A stretch of DNA of 64,000 bases from Spodoptera frugiperda (taxonomy: Eukaryota > Arthropoda > Insecta > Lepidoptera > Noctuidae), in contig NC_064225.1 in NCBI RefSeq assembly GCF_023101765.2, positions 8,234,001 to 8,298,000 on the forward strand, written 5' to 3'. The notes under the pieces were generated by a model. It was not told the DNA's origin. It was given only the letters and a program-made list of their open reading frames with translations, and did not search any database. Of the stretch, positions 52,173-62,560 are shown piece after piece (positions within the stretch are counted from its first letter, which is position 1; each line of letters begins with the position of its first letter). The position numbers were made by a program, and so were the translations under genes.

Positions 52173-52367
52173 CTCGGCCATCCTGTGCAGAACGTGTCCC
52201 ACGGTCTTCGCTGTGATTTCCGTTTGCAGATGCAAATTTCTGAAACAAATAAAACATCCAGCAGTATCTATTGTATATCGTACTAATAGTTTAAGAGGCC
52301 AACCTGGTAAATTACATTTTACATACAATACAGCTATCTAAATCAAATCACTTTAATGCAGCGGACA

Positions 52368-52622
52368 GTGTTCACATAGCCATTCTTTTAATCAAGAACT
52401 TGACCACACAGCAGTCTTTTAATCAAGGACTTGTTCACACAGCTGTCCTTTTAATCACGGACTTGATCACACAGCTGTCCTTTTAATGAAAGACTTGATC
52501 ACACAGCTATCCTTTTAATCACGGATTTTATCACTCCACAGCTATCCTTTTAATCACGGACTTGATCACACAGCTGTCCTTTTAATCATGGACTTGATCA
52601 CACAGCTGTCCTTGTAATTCAG
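52368..52622. repeat. 32-bp minisatellite (about 8 units)
   Basis: Unit: CTTGATCACACAGCTGTCCT then TTTAATCACGGA. Units near 52380, 52416, 52448, 52480, 52511, 52546 and 52578 differ by a few bases, and one has a short insertion (TCACTCCACAG). It is internal to the LTR element, 200 bp from its 3' LTR. Confidence 0.9.
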
Positions 52623-53436
52623 CAGATATTATTTTAGCTTAGGACTAGCACCCAGTTATTTTTTTCAATGTTGACTGAATTAGATCAAAAGACTACCTAC
52701 TCATTCACACAGAACAATTTCTTTACGAAGAAAGACTGAATAACGTGATTTAAATTTTAATGGATGGACTTTTAGCTGAAATATTTCTGATAACACCAAT
52801 AATACAGCAGAGTTTGGGGCTGCCTATAACATTTAAAACATGTTTAAATTGGTTTTCTTCAGGGAACTGTTTGAAATACCTACTAGTAAGAACTTAACCT
52901 CTGTCAGTGATAACTCTAACCGGATAGCCAAACTGTATGATAATTTAAGAAGAAGTCTAATTGTTTCTACTGAGCTACAATTTTTAGCAGGTCGGGCAAC
53001 CACGAATTTATTAAAAGCGTCTGCGTTTAATGAAAGGACCCACGTAGTCGGCATGGATCGTGTGCATAGGTATTGTAGATTTCTCAAATAGATAAAGCTC
53101 ATCGTGTAACCTCCCATAATTTCTCTTATTAAAAGCACATTGTAAACATGAATTAAAGTATTTTCAAATAAACTTAGCCATGCCTTCGAACTAGAAATGC
53201 CCTTTAATAAATAAATTGTTCACATTTCTCAAGTCCTATCTGATCATGTAGTTTCTGCAATAGCCCATATTTGGCAAGCTTAACGTTCTCCAGCAACAGT
53301 TTTCCTAAATAAGATCCCATCTTTAACGATATAATTTGCAGTCAAGTTACAATCACTATTATCGCGATGCCTAGTATCATTTTGGATATTATCAAGAGAA
53401 ATTGAAGAGTAACTAACCAATTTGAATTATTAATCA

Positions 53437-54640
53437 TTAGCACTGTAGGTAGGTATTTGGTATGGGATTTCTATTTAATGCGTCTGTATGTCTCATGCGA
53501 TTACCTGGCCTGTACTCAATCTCTAAGTTGTAATCTTGGATCGGGAGCCACTGTCGAGCAATACGAGGGATTAAATCCTTTTTAATAATGGTAGTTCTCA
53601 ATACTGAACAGTCCGTAATGTCCTTGACTAGTATACCAATTAAATAGACACGGAAACGTTTAAGGGACTCTACGACTGCTAGTGTTTCAAGTTCAAAACT
53701 ATGATAGTTAGATTCCTCTTTACTTGTCACTCTACTGAAATACGCTATTGGTTTCAAACTGTCATCTGACTGATATTGCATTAGTATACCGCCCAAGCTT
53801 ATTATACTGGCGTCTGTATGTAATTCAGTATTAGCTTCTGGCTAAAACCGGTCTTTCAATAAAATTAAACGTTGCTTAAGAGTTTGAAAAGCCTTTTCAT
53901 GATCAACATCCCAATGCCAATTAACATCTTTCTTAGTCAGTTCTGTAAGGGGACGTGCAACCTAACCATTTTTTTTATTTCCTAAAATACCGGGTTGACC
54001 CTATAAACTGCCTAATTTCGTGTACATTCCGTGGTGGACTATATCTTGCGACACATTTGACTTTAGCTTTGCCTGGTTGAATAGTTCCAGCCGAAATTGC
54101 GTGACCTAAATATGTAAGCAGTACTTTTAAGGAAAGAACATTTGCTCAGGTTCAATTTTAAATTAACCTTTGTTAGTAGTTGCAGTATTTTTCCAGAAAC
54201 TTTAATCCCTCCTGTACAGATACAGTAGGCACCAAAACGTCATTAAGATATAGGGCAATATTTTGATCTACTCTACCAAGTGTCATTTGAATGAAACGGG
54301 AAAATATAAGCGAGGCATTAGCCAATCCAAACGGCATCTTAAAAAATTCATATTGACTCGACAGAGTTACGATACGAATGCGATTGCATTATGTGTTGAA
54401 TCCTTATGCATCCCTACTTGGCAGTTGCTTTGGGCTAAATCTAGTGTCGTAAAGTAATATTTTCCCGACAGCTTATTTACTTAATCTACTATATGAGGTA
54501 ATGGATAACGGTCTTAATAGTGTTGGAATTAAGAGCCCTATAGTCTACACATAGCCTATGATCACCTCCCTTTTTCTTCACTAACACTAACACACTACGG
54601 GACTAGAGTAATGTAACATTGACTCCCTTATTATACCTGC
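53437..54640 (-). pseudogene. RT and RNase H remnants of the LTR element
   Basis: RT pieces in shifting frames: LVLVKKKGGDHRLCVDYRAL near 54530-54595, a TTLDLAQSN-like core, MPFGLANASLIFSRF near 54290-54335, and YLND at 54239-54250 where YLDD or YVDD is required. RNase H starts with HTDAS near 53815, after a stop. It then runs 53796-53437 with GGILMQYQSDDSLKPIAYFS, ESNYHSFELETLAVVESLKR and IEYRPGNRMRHTDALNR, typical of Ty3/Gypsy RNase H with its tether. The replaced catalytic aspartate and the stops make it inactive. Confidence 0.85.
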
Positions 54641-55853
54641 ATCTAATTTTTTTTTTAATTATTTACTATTTCGTTCTCCTTGTGAAATCTACAGCGTGTA
54701 ACAAAATACCCATATACATCAAGAAGCACTGAAGAATACTGGTTGAATAATTATAATCTCTACACAAAGTTTCAGCTTAAAATACATTTAAAAAAAATTG
54801 GTACCAAATACTTGGTGTCGCATGGTTCTTGATTTAAAATCATCATACTAACGTATCACAACATCACAGCGGTCACTCGCTAATTACGAAATTGGAATTT
54901 TATGTATTGGAAAAATTCATAACTACGTTCCAGGAAAACATAAGTCTTAAAAAAAAACCTTCCCATATGTTTTTTTTTATGTTGTGTAAAAACCGTGCAC
55001 TTGATATGTATACCCCCTTCTTGTTACACCGTGTCTCAGTCTCTAATATTTTTAGCAAACGAATTAGAGCAGCTGTAGTCATTGCTTATTCTCAGTGTCA
55101 CTAATTTGGTCCACGTTTGTGTCTGAGAGATCAATTTGTAATCTAACTGTCTGATACTTGTCTATATTAAGGACCGCAGGCTCACTACTCCACTCGGTTA
55201 CTAATTATTATCAACGCCCCACCCACGACAGATTAACATTACCTAAGTTAAGAATTTTTAAATAAGTATTGTGCGATTTGATGACAGCTGCAGGTATGAA
55301 ATACGTTAGGTATATTAAGTCCCTATTTGCACCCATACAGTTCAATCAAAAATGTGAACTCTGCTCGTAATTCTATATCACAATCAACATAATATTACAA
55401 CAGGGATATTTACAGGAGTGCTTTAAATAAATTGGGTATTTTCTATTAAAGTCCGATAATTTCAAATTAATGTCAGTAATTATTTCTTGTACGGCATTCT
55501 TTTGCACAAAACGAATAGAAGCAGCAGAAGTTATTAAGCTTATATTGTCACTATTAATCATTGTTTGACCAATTATTAATTCAGCATCAAATGTAAAACA
55601 GCTAGTCCATTCTACTGCACTTTTTAGTTCGACATTGTCTATTGAAACAAACAGATAACATGTACATAATAAATTCACACAGGCGCCGCCAAAACCTTTC
55701 ATAACTGTAGTGCTAGATTGAATCTCTAATTGTAAATCTTTTGCTCGCAAAATTTAAAGCATATTATTCAGTTTGTATCAACGTACGCTGCTAATGATCT
55801 GGCAATTATTTACGATCACAATTCTCTTATAAATGTCACAAATATGTCATAAG

Positions 55854-56376
55854 TTATAAGTTAGCATTACCTGGGTAACATTTTGTCGCTAAGTGTGAAG
55901 AACTCGGAGCAAACCAGCACGTAGCCGTGATGTGTCCGCTGCGCCGACAGTTCTCGCAGCGCTGTTGTTGTCTATAATCCTTTGCTTCGTGTCCAGGACG
56001 CCGGCAAACGTAGTAAATCTTAGGCTGTTGTTGAACAGTCGAAGTTCCATTGGGCACAATGAAGTTCTGCGTGTACTAGTTGAACCCACGGGTATCAGGT
56101 TCTCCAGTTACGACATGTAGCCATAGTATAGTTGTTCGGGAGTTTCACAACTATGCCTTTGCATTGGTCCTCATCTCGAATTATACATGAAATTGTATTT
56201 TCACCGTAGATGCTACATTTCGTGCGTGGTTCATGGTCTTCCGAAAAAAAAATTCCATTGTTTTCATCTTCCGAACTTTCTGTCTTGTACTTTCTTTGTC
56301 CTTTCCCCAATCCACCGATGTAAGGTCCAGACAATTTGAAAAGATCCCACTTCTGAAGTGTTATTTCAAGATGCAA
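55854..56376 (-). pseudogene. gag remnant with zinc knuckles
   Basis: At 55854-56057 a pair of retroviral-type knuckles is visible. The first is damaged (YYVCRRPGHEAKDY, with tyrosines where the first and last cysteines belong). The second is intact (CENCRRSGHITATC). 56095-56376 is a further open stretch in the gag position, containing SGPYIGGLGKGQRKYK and beginning within the 5' LTR. Frames do not connect. Protease sequence should lie at 55373-55850, but I could not identify a DTG or DSG. Confidence 0.7.
56341..56358 (-). promoter_or_regulatory. Primer-binding site, complementary to tRNA-Leu
   Basis: Just inside the 5' LTR the minus strand carries TCAGAAGTGGGAT (56344-56356), the complement of ATCCCACTTCTGA, which is the 3' part of the T-arm and acceptor of conserved eukaryotic tRNA-Leu(CAG). 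The TGG complement of CCA is not present, so pairing would start inside the acceptor stem. Confidence 0.6.
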
Positions 56377-56683
56377 GACGATTAAATGAAATTCATAACT
56401 TTCAGGAATTACAATTTATATTTACAGAACAATTATAAAACAATAATCCGTCTCATCGACCAATATTCGAATTAATTATTTCCCGCCATTTTTAAAATAT
56501 ATCATTTGACGTTCCATTTCAGCTAACAATTATTTTTAAACAATTTATATTGTCTATGAAATGATGAAAGAGGTTTAATATATTTATTCCTATGAATAGT
56601 ACTCAGTAATTAAATACTATCCTTTTTATATTATAATTCCATCCTACATTATATCTGTCTGGTGTTGCTAGTGGTTGTTAACA
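56359..56683 (-). repeat. 5' LTR of the dead-interior element
   Basis: Identical by eye to 51848-52172, followed by GAAT (56684-56687). Confidence 0.93.
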
Positions 56684-56814
56684 GAATATAAATTAAAAAA
56701 GCGGGTTGTTTCAAACATAGTGCCCACATATGTACACTTACAATTTTGAAATAATGCTTCTATACAAATAAAAAATAATCTTTAATTTAATTTTTCAAAT
56801 AAAAAATAAATAAA

Positions 56815-57704
56815 TAACTGTTTGATGCCACAGGATCCCTAGACTACATTGGAATAAATTAGTACTTTAATTTAACGTGTAACTAGTGATCGTATTAGAG
56901 CATTGTCTAGTGTGAGCGAGTGTCCAGTGGAGCCGGACCAACATGCTGCCACACATTTTTATCTTCAATATAATCTGACAGTTTATAATATGCCTGTTTA
57001 CACAGTTCACGCTTTATACAAGATTTAAATTTTTTCTCGTTCAGATTCAGTATGGTGGTTGGTAGTTTATTGTAACACCTAACACAAAATCCCATGAAGG
57101 ATTTCTGCACTTTGGACAATCGGAATTGCGGTATAGCTAACTTATTTTTACCTCTCGTATTAAAATTGTGTCTGTCGCTTCTTTTTTCAAACAATTGTTG
57201 ATTTTTTCTCACGTACATAATATTTTCGTAAATGAATTGAGAAGGCACTGTAAGAATGTTTATAGTTTTAAATAGTTCTCTCAAAGATTCGCGACGGGGC
57301 AAGTTATATATTGCTCGAATAGCTCGCTTTTGCAAAATAAAAATTGATTCTACATCCGCAGCTCGCCCCCACAGCAAAATGCCGTAAGACATTATGCTGT
57401 GAAAATAACTAAAATAAACAAGCCTTGCCGTACCTACGTCCGTTAGCTGCCTAATCTGTCTAACTGCATAAGCAGCTGAGCTTAGTCTCCCCGAAAGTGC
57501 TTTTATATGGGGCCCCCATTGTAATCTGTCATCTAATGTGATACCCAAAAATACAGTCTCCTTAACAAATTCTAACTTTTGTCCGTTCAAAGCAACATAA
57601 CATTCGTTATTTTGTACGTTTGGCAAGCAAAATTTAATACATTTGGTTTTTTTCTCATTAAGATGGTGGAATGATTCCGCAACAATTTTGATTGATGAAT
57701 GCAA
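56815..57704 (-). pseudogene. Non-LTR retrotransposon RT C-terminal fragment
   Basis: 265 residues open from 57704 to 56907. The thumb and C-terminal part of a jockey/CR1-like reverse transcriptase is visible: KFVKETVFLGITLD-like LEFVKETVFLGITLDDRLQW, RLVYFSYFHSIMSYGILLWG, LQKRAIRAIYNLPRRESLRE, HNFNTRGKNKLAIPQFRLSK and FMGFCVRCYNKLP. The catalytic palm (YADD) is missing, as in a 5'-truncated copy. The 3' end is probably near 56815, with a (TTTA)n-like tail (TTATTTATTTATTTTTTATT on the minus strand). The open frame suggests a recent insertion. Its 5' truncation point lies within about 10 bp of the tektin copy 3 stop. Confidence 0.85.
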
Positions 57705-57713
57705 ATTGTAATT

Positions 57714-59249
57714 TCATAGCCCAGCCAGTTCTGAAGCAGACGGGTAATGCGACCGTACCGTTCCACATCTTTCTCTGTCTGTTATCAATGTCTTATTCTT
57801 TGATGCTATATCTTTCTCCAGCTGAATTCTTTTCTCTAACAAACCTTCTCTCACTCTCTCCGCATTCTTCAACTGTCCAAGAAGGGATGTGACTGTTTCA
57901 TGTATTTTCTTAACTTCTTCGATCAAACCTAAGTGCGGTTGGTCCCTTACACTTTCACCATGAGGCCTCCAATTATTTCTGTTGTCCAGCCTAGTTTGAG
58001 CTAGTTTCATGGCTGCATCTGTTTTCCTCACCGCGTCTTGCAGGTTTTGAATCAAACTTTCCATATCAGCAATTTTTTGCAAAGTGGTCATTAAATTCTC
58101 TTTTAACTTCGTACACAATTCAGTAGTGAGAGCGACCGTTTCGGCCAAAGCCGCGTCAGTTTTATCCGCCTGGTTACGTAGTTTTCTGCCGTTATTTACT
58201 AAAATAGCGTTCAAAGTACTTCTAAGGTCAACGGATTTCTGTCGCACTGCTTCACAATTTTCGATATTTTCCCTGCAGAAGTACTCCCAGTATTCGAGGG
58301 GCGCTGAAAATTCACCAAATCTTGTAGATCCAGGCCGGAACAGTATAGTGTTAGACTTGGTGCTAAGACTCAAATTGATGGTGTCTGTATTATACGCCAT
58401 AGTTTTATCACACCAGTCGTATTCAATCCTGTGCTTGGCTGCTTTATTGATCTTAAGTTGTTCTTCTATTTGATTCAAAGTTGTCTTCAAGGTTTCTCTC
58501 ACCTCACTCACTAGATTCATTTCCTTCACGAGCTGTATCTCGGCTAGGTCCGCCACTAGGTCCGGCTGCGATCTGGACGATCGCATGTCGAGACACTGTC
58601 TAGAGATCGATTCAGGCAACATTAATACTTTAGACGCGCCTTTCAGTCGCTGTCTTTCTATTTCTAATAATTCAACCTCCTCCGTTATCATTTTACAGGC
58701 GCGTTCTACTTCGACCTTCCACCGGAAAATATCTTTAGCTTTTTGTCTGAGTCGCTTGTAATTTTCCGACTGTTGTTTGTCTATTGTTCCGAACGCTTGC
58801 ATCATAGACGTCTTGGCGTTATAGTCTACGATATTGGACTCGGTCACTATGTCAGAGTTCAATACATTTTCATTGTGCTTCCTCCATTCTCCTAGTGAAT
58901 ACCTGCTTAACGAATACTTATTGACCGGTGGCCTAGTTCCGGTAATTTGGCCGAGCGGTGTCCAGTCTACTTTTCCATCAGGTCCTGGTTTCAACGCTTC
59001 GAGCTCGGGTATTACTACCGAAGTTCTGGGGGTAGCTACAACTACTGGTTGAGGTTGCGGCGGCACTGGCTCTGGTTTTGGTTTCGCCTCGACTTCGTGT
59101 TTCCCCTCGGTCTCTACCTTTTTGTCTTCTTCTGTAGTTGGTTTGTCACTGGCTTTTGGCTTAGTCATCGACGTTCTAACGTAAGCGCCGATCTCCTCGG
59201 TGAGCTTAGGACACATGTCAGCATCAGGGAATGTTGTAAGTGCCTCCAT
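57714..59249 (-). CDS. Tektin, copy 3 (511 aa)
   Basis: Intronless. The head is rich in K/E and P (KHEVEAKPKPEPVPPQPQP), longer and more acidic than in the sister copy. WTPLGQITGTRPPVNKYSLS and RYSLGEWRKHNENVLNSD follow. The helical body is closely similar to copy 2, including LEYWEYFCRENIENCEAVR, LRNQADKTDAALAETVALTT and LDNRNNWRPHGESVRDQPHL. The signature nonapeptide at 428 is RPHGESVRD. The C-terminus is RERCGTVRSHYPSASELAGL, whereas copy 2 ends AGY. The coding sequence stops at TGA 57716-57714, and LINE sequence begins at once, so its native 3' UTR is displaced and polyadenylation may use inserted sequence. The expected role is axonemal, as for copies 1 and 2. Confidence 0.95.
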   Translation of the reverse strand: MEALTTFPDADMCPKLTEEIGAYVRTSMTKPKASDKPTTEEDKKVETEGKHEVEAKPKPEPVPPQPQPVVVATPRTSVVIPELEALKPGPDGKVDWTPLGQITGTRPPVNKYSLSRYSLGEWRKHNENVLNSDIVTESNIVDYNAKTSMMQAFGTIDKQQSENYKRLRQKAKDIFRWKVEVERACKMITEEVELLEIERQRLKGASKVLMLPESISRQCLDMRSSRSQPDLVADLAEIQLVKEMNLVSEVRETLKTTLNQIEEQLKINKAAKHRIEYDWCDKTMAYNTDTINLSLSTKSNTILFRPGSTRFGEFSAPLEYWEYFCRENIENCEAVRQKSVDLRSTLNAILVNNGRKLRNQADKTDAALAETVALTTELCTKLKENLMTTLQKIADMESLIQNLQDAVRKTDAAMKLAQTRLDNRNNWRPHGESVRDQPHLGLIEEVKKIHETVTSLLGQLKNAERVREGLLEKRIQLEKDIASKNKTLITDRERCGTVRSHYPSASELAGL

Positions 59250-59578
59250 GTTCGAGCAATAATCTCAGTAATGCGCTCTAGTGTAAAGTAAATAACTTAT
59301 CAAAACAAAATTTTCCGAAAATAAATAAATAACTAACAAAATTGCTATCTTGCCAATAGCTTGCTAAAAATGTGACAAATTGTCAAAAATCTTTTAAAAA
59401 GTTAATGACGTCAAACGGCCTGCTACAAATTAAAACATTTTTGACACAGAGCTTATACTTGCTTCATGCTTGCACCTTTTTGCAACTTCCTCCACAAGGT
59501 AATAGACTGACACTGAGAACGTCTAGACCAAATTAAGACACCTATATCCTGTACAATAGTTAGGCACAATTACTTTTA
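59250..59578. promoter_or_regulatory. Proximal promoter region of tektin copy 3
   Basis: 330 bp between the start codon and a Helitron. AT-rich. No TATA or testis-type initiator can be singled out with confidence, but the core promoter must lie here or inside the Helitron. Confidence 0.35.
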
Positions 59579-60551
59579 CTAGTGGTCGCCTAGTGGCCGA
59601 AATTCGACCATATATGATCTAGACACACGGCAGTGTGTCCGCCAAGTTCGAGCAAAAAACCGACACACCGGCCGTGGGTTATATTACACGAACCATTTCG
59701 GGCCAAGTTACCCACCTATAACCAGTATCTATTTTATCTACGCATATGAAATTTCTAGTATCTGTCGAGACTACTTACTTATCTAAAATACAAAATTTCA
59801 TTAATGTACCTATTGTAGGTCTTGAGATATTGACGTCAGAAAACGCTATTTTTACTATACACTCAAACTGACTGACTGACTCACTCACTCATCAAAAACC
59901 TAGACCATCTTCCAATGGTCGTATTGACTTGAAATTTGGCATGGATGTAGGTCTTTAGGTCAAGGTAAAGGAAAAAATCTGAAAATGGCCAAGTGTGAGT
60001 CGGTTTTAAAAATTTGAAGGTGTAAATTCATACCCCTAAGGAACTAAATCAAAAAAATTATCTATATCTTCCAATGGTCGTACCGACCTAAAATTCGTTA
60101 CGATAAGTTTGTATTTAGTCAAAGTAAAGTAAAATAAGTTTTAAAAAAAGAAAATAAACCTTACAAAAATAAATGAAATCCCACCCAAAACATAAATGTG
60201 AAAGGCTGCCAAGTTCGATAATATTGGAATGCTTCGCCTATAAAAGAAGTGAGATCTAAATAAGTACCAAGTTCCATACACAGACCTCAGTTAAAAATGA
60301 TATAACTTGGCAAGTTTTAATAGAAAATTATATACTTGACTGATTGCGTTTAGTAGGTTTATAAAAAAGTGTGTGAAAACTGTTTTATTTATTGATTTAA
60401 TGTACTTTATAAGCATTATTTTTGAAAAATATTAGCGCTATGCACTTCTCCTACACATAAACTATAAGTATACCAAATTTTATGCTCCTACGTCCGCGCA
60501 GTTTTCGTAAAATGTGGTCCAAAGTTTTTGCATCACGTATTAATATATAGA
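59579..60551 (-). mobile_element. Non-autonomous Helitron, complete
   Basis: 973 bp. On the minus strand it begins TCTATATATTAATACGTGAT, preceded by A (60552), and ends in GGTCGAATTTCGGCC (hairpin), ACTAGGCGAC, CACTAG followed by T (59578). The 5' TC, the 3' hairpin plus CTAG and the A|T insertion site are all Helitron hallmarks. Both end sequences match the lepidopteran families I remember. No Rep/helicase ORF. It lies 330 bp upstream of tektin copy 3. Confidence 0.82.
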
Positions 60552-60809
60552 TTTTCATAAATCTAAATCTAAGATACAAGTCTATTCTTGATGGCTTTCT
60601 AACAACTGCATTTAAGTGTCCACTGGGTACTGTGATAAATGGTTGGTTTCAACAAAGTTTGTAACGTCCTTAATTTAACCTACTGTTTTTCCTTTATCAG
60701 AAACATACTATTTAGGTATAAAAATAATATTCCAGTAAAAATATTAAACTGTTACAAGTGTTAATTTCTTACAAGTCAATCGAACAAAATTTTCTCGATA
60801 ATAATCGCC

Positions 60810-60927
60810 ATGGTTCATTTAATCGATTCACAATCATCATCAGATCATTCGATATGGGGCGAAGTGAAAACGGTTTCACAATTTGAAGCGAATATAATTC
60901 TAAACTTAAAACCTTTTCACGTAATCG
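60810..60927 (+). CDS. Possible first coding exon of unidentified gene
   Basis: The ATG at 60810 is in a strong context (GCCATGG). The frame runs 39 codons (MVHLIDSQSSSDHSIWGEVK, TVSQFEANIILNLKPFHVIG) to a consensus donor CGGTAAGTA at 60928. A TATA-like GTATAAAAATAA lies about 95 bp upstream (60716). No following exon is recognised up to 64000, and I do not recognise the peptide. It could be a genuine 5' exon with a long first intron, or chance. Confidence 0.4.
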
Positions 60928-62408
60928 GTAAGTAAGTACTTTCAGTACAATCGTACCTAATTGTTTTACATTAAAAAGATTTCATAATAGCAATATTGAT
61001 CTAATTTCTTGTAACCTAAATACTAAGTAACTTTCTAAACAATTTATTTGTGAACCAATTTTTGGTACAAAAAAATAATATGCCAATGCCATTTACTTTC
61101 TAGATTAACCTATAAAATATGCCTGTCTCAATACTTACTGAAATAAATACGCAACGTCAATATATATCCTATACACTTGCTAGTCTTGCTTTAATTAATT
61201 ACCGTCCATTTAAACGCGACGGTAGACTGAAGCTCCCACGATGTCAATTAAAAATGACACTTGCAATAGTTGCAATCCTGTCAAACTTGCACTGTACTAG
61301 AGCAATGTAACTAGTTTTGAAAGCTACCGGGATACGTTTTTTCTCCATTTATTTATACAAAACTACATTAAGTAACATTTATGGCATTAAATCTTTCTCG
61401 TTACAAAATTAAAGAAACGATTTATCATACGTAATTAATTTTCTTAATAATAGATGGCGTTTTAATTACCATGTGATGATTACTAAGTAAATAAGAAACT
61501 CATGTAATAGCCATTTTTGCATAAAACACGCGTTACTATAGATAAAACCTAATAATTTTAATTATGGCGCCGTAGTCTGTGGTATATAGCCCGGAACTTG
61601 CCGCCATTATTATATCATAGACAATTGTACACGACTTTTACTTTTTACGACGCTAAATGGGATTAGGCGGCAAAATCATTGTACGTGCGTGGCAGTTTAT
61701 TCTTACTTGTGTAGCTTTTTATAATTACGCAATTTTCTTTTGTGTTCAATGACAGAATAATCATTACAATCTAGATCAGAACATTTGAAATTATTCGAGA
61801 GGTGGCCTTGGTTTTAATGTGTGATTGCTTTCATACAAGTCATTTTCATTAGCTACGCTTTTTGAATAATTGTACAATCTTTACGAATGGTAATTAAGCG
61901 AAAGAGACTTAGACTACCACATGTCTTTGCATATCTAGGTAGGAGTGTCTAATATGAAAAACTCTTTAGTTCAATTCGACTGAAATTTTACGCAAAATAT
62001 TAGAAACCTACATTATTACACACCGATACATAAAACAGTTGCGATTTCCCAACTTCCAATTAACACATCGCAGAAAATCTAGTTCGCCGCTCTTCTTGAA
62101 CAAACCTATGTTGTTTAACTATATCACACAACGTTTTTTCCGGTCATATAGCGGTTCCTGAGTAGTGAACTCGCAACTTGATGAGGTCACACACACATGG
62201 GGCTTCGTTGGCAATTGTGCGATATTATGTTAACACCGGTCGTGCGCATCAATGACTGCTTCCAATCGCATTATGGGCCTTAAAAGGCAGTAATACGTAT
62301 AATATTGGATCGATATTGTAACCTGTGTCGATATACAATTATGACGAGTATCGGATCTTTAGTCAACCATGTATTTATTGGCTAAAAAACGTCAACAGCA
62401 TTTGAAAT
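60928..62408. other. Non-coding, no exon identified
   Basis: AT-rich. The 63-codon ORF at 61119 has no domain and no good acceptor in frame with the exon at 60810. Confidence 0.35.
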
Positions 62409-62560
62409 CCCGGAGCTGCGGATTGCCTAGCGGGTTACTGGGGCTCCGGCTCGAAAAGCAGGAGTAGGAACGGGGTGGTTTTTAGTCAGTAAGAGTCTGA
62501 TACTCACTCTCGCCTCGCCCAAGGCGGGAGAAGTCATTGGATGATTTCCCCGTTTAAAAA
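62409..62560 (+). repeat. Family S repeat
   Basis: Begins CCGGAGCTGCGGATTGCCTA and ends GATTTCCCCGTTTAAAAAG. Complete order. A TCGATAC-ACAATT-GACGA phrase is present on both sides of it (about 62320-62350 and 62570-62600), which suggests it sits inside a local duplication. Confidence 0.78.

Larger units (their letters stand above)
51848..56683 (-). mobile_element. LTR retrotransposon with identical LTRs and dead interior
   Basis: 4836 bp, bounded by two 325-bp LTRs (51848-52172 and 56359-56683) with TGTTATTTC...GTTGTTAACA ends and no difference that I can find by eye. The target duplication is GAAT (51844-51847 and 56684-56687). Interior order on the minus strand is gag zinc-knuckle region, RT, RNase H, which is the Ty3/Gypsy order. 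Every domain is broken by stops and frameshifts, and the RT catalytic motif is YLND. No integrase was recognised. A 32-bp minisatellite lies next to the 3' LTR. So it inserted recently but could not have supplied its own enzymes. Confidence 0.93.

Noticed and set aside
52368..52622. Possible CRISPR-like array
   Set aside because: The repeats are contiguous with no unique spacers, lie inside an LTR retrotransposon, and the genome is an insect's.
56359..56683. Segmental duplication of host DNA with 51848-52172
   Set aside because: TG...CA ends, equal length, GAAT target duplication and retroviral remnants between them show they are LTRs.
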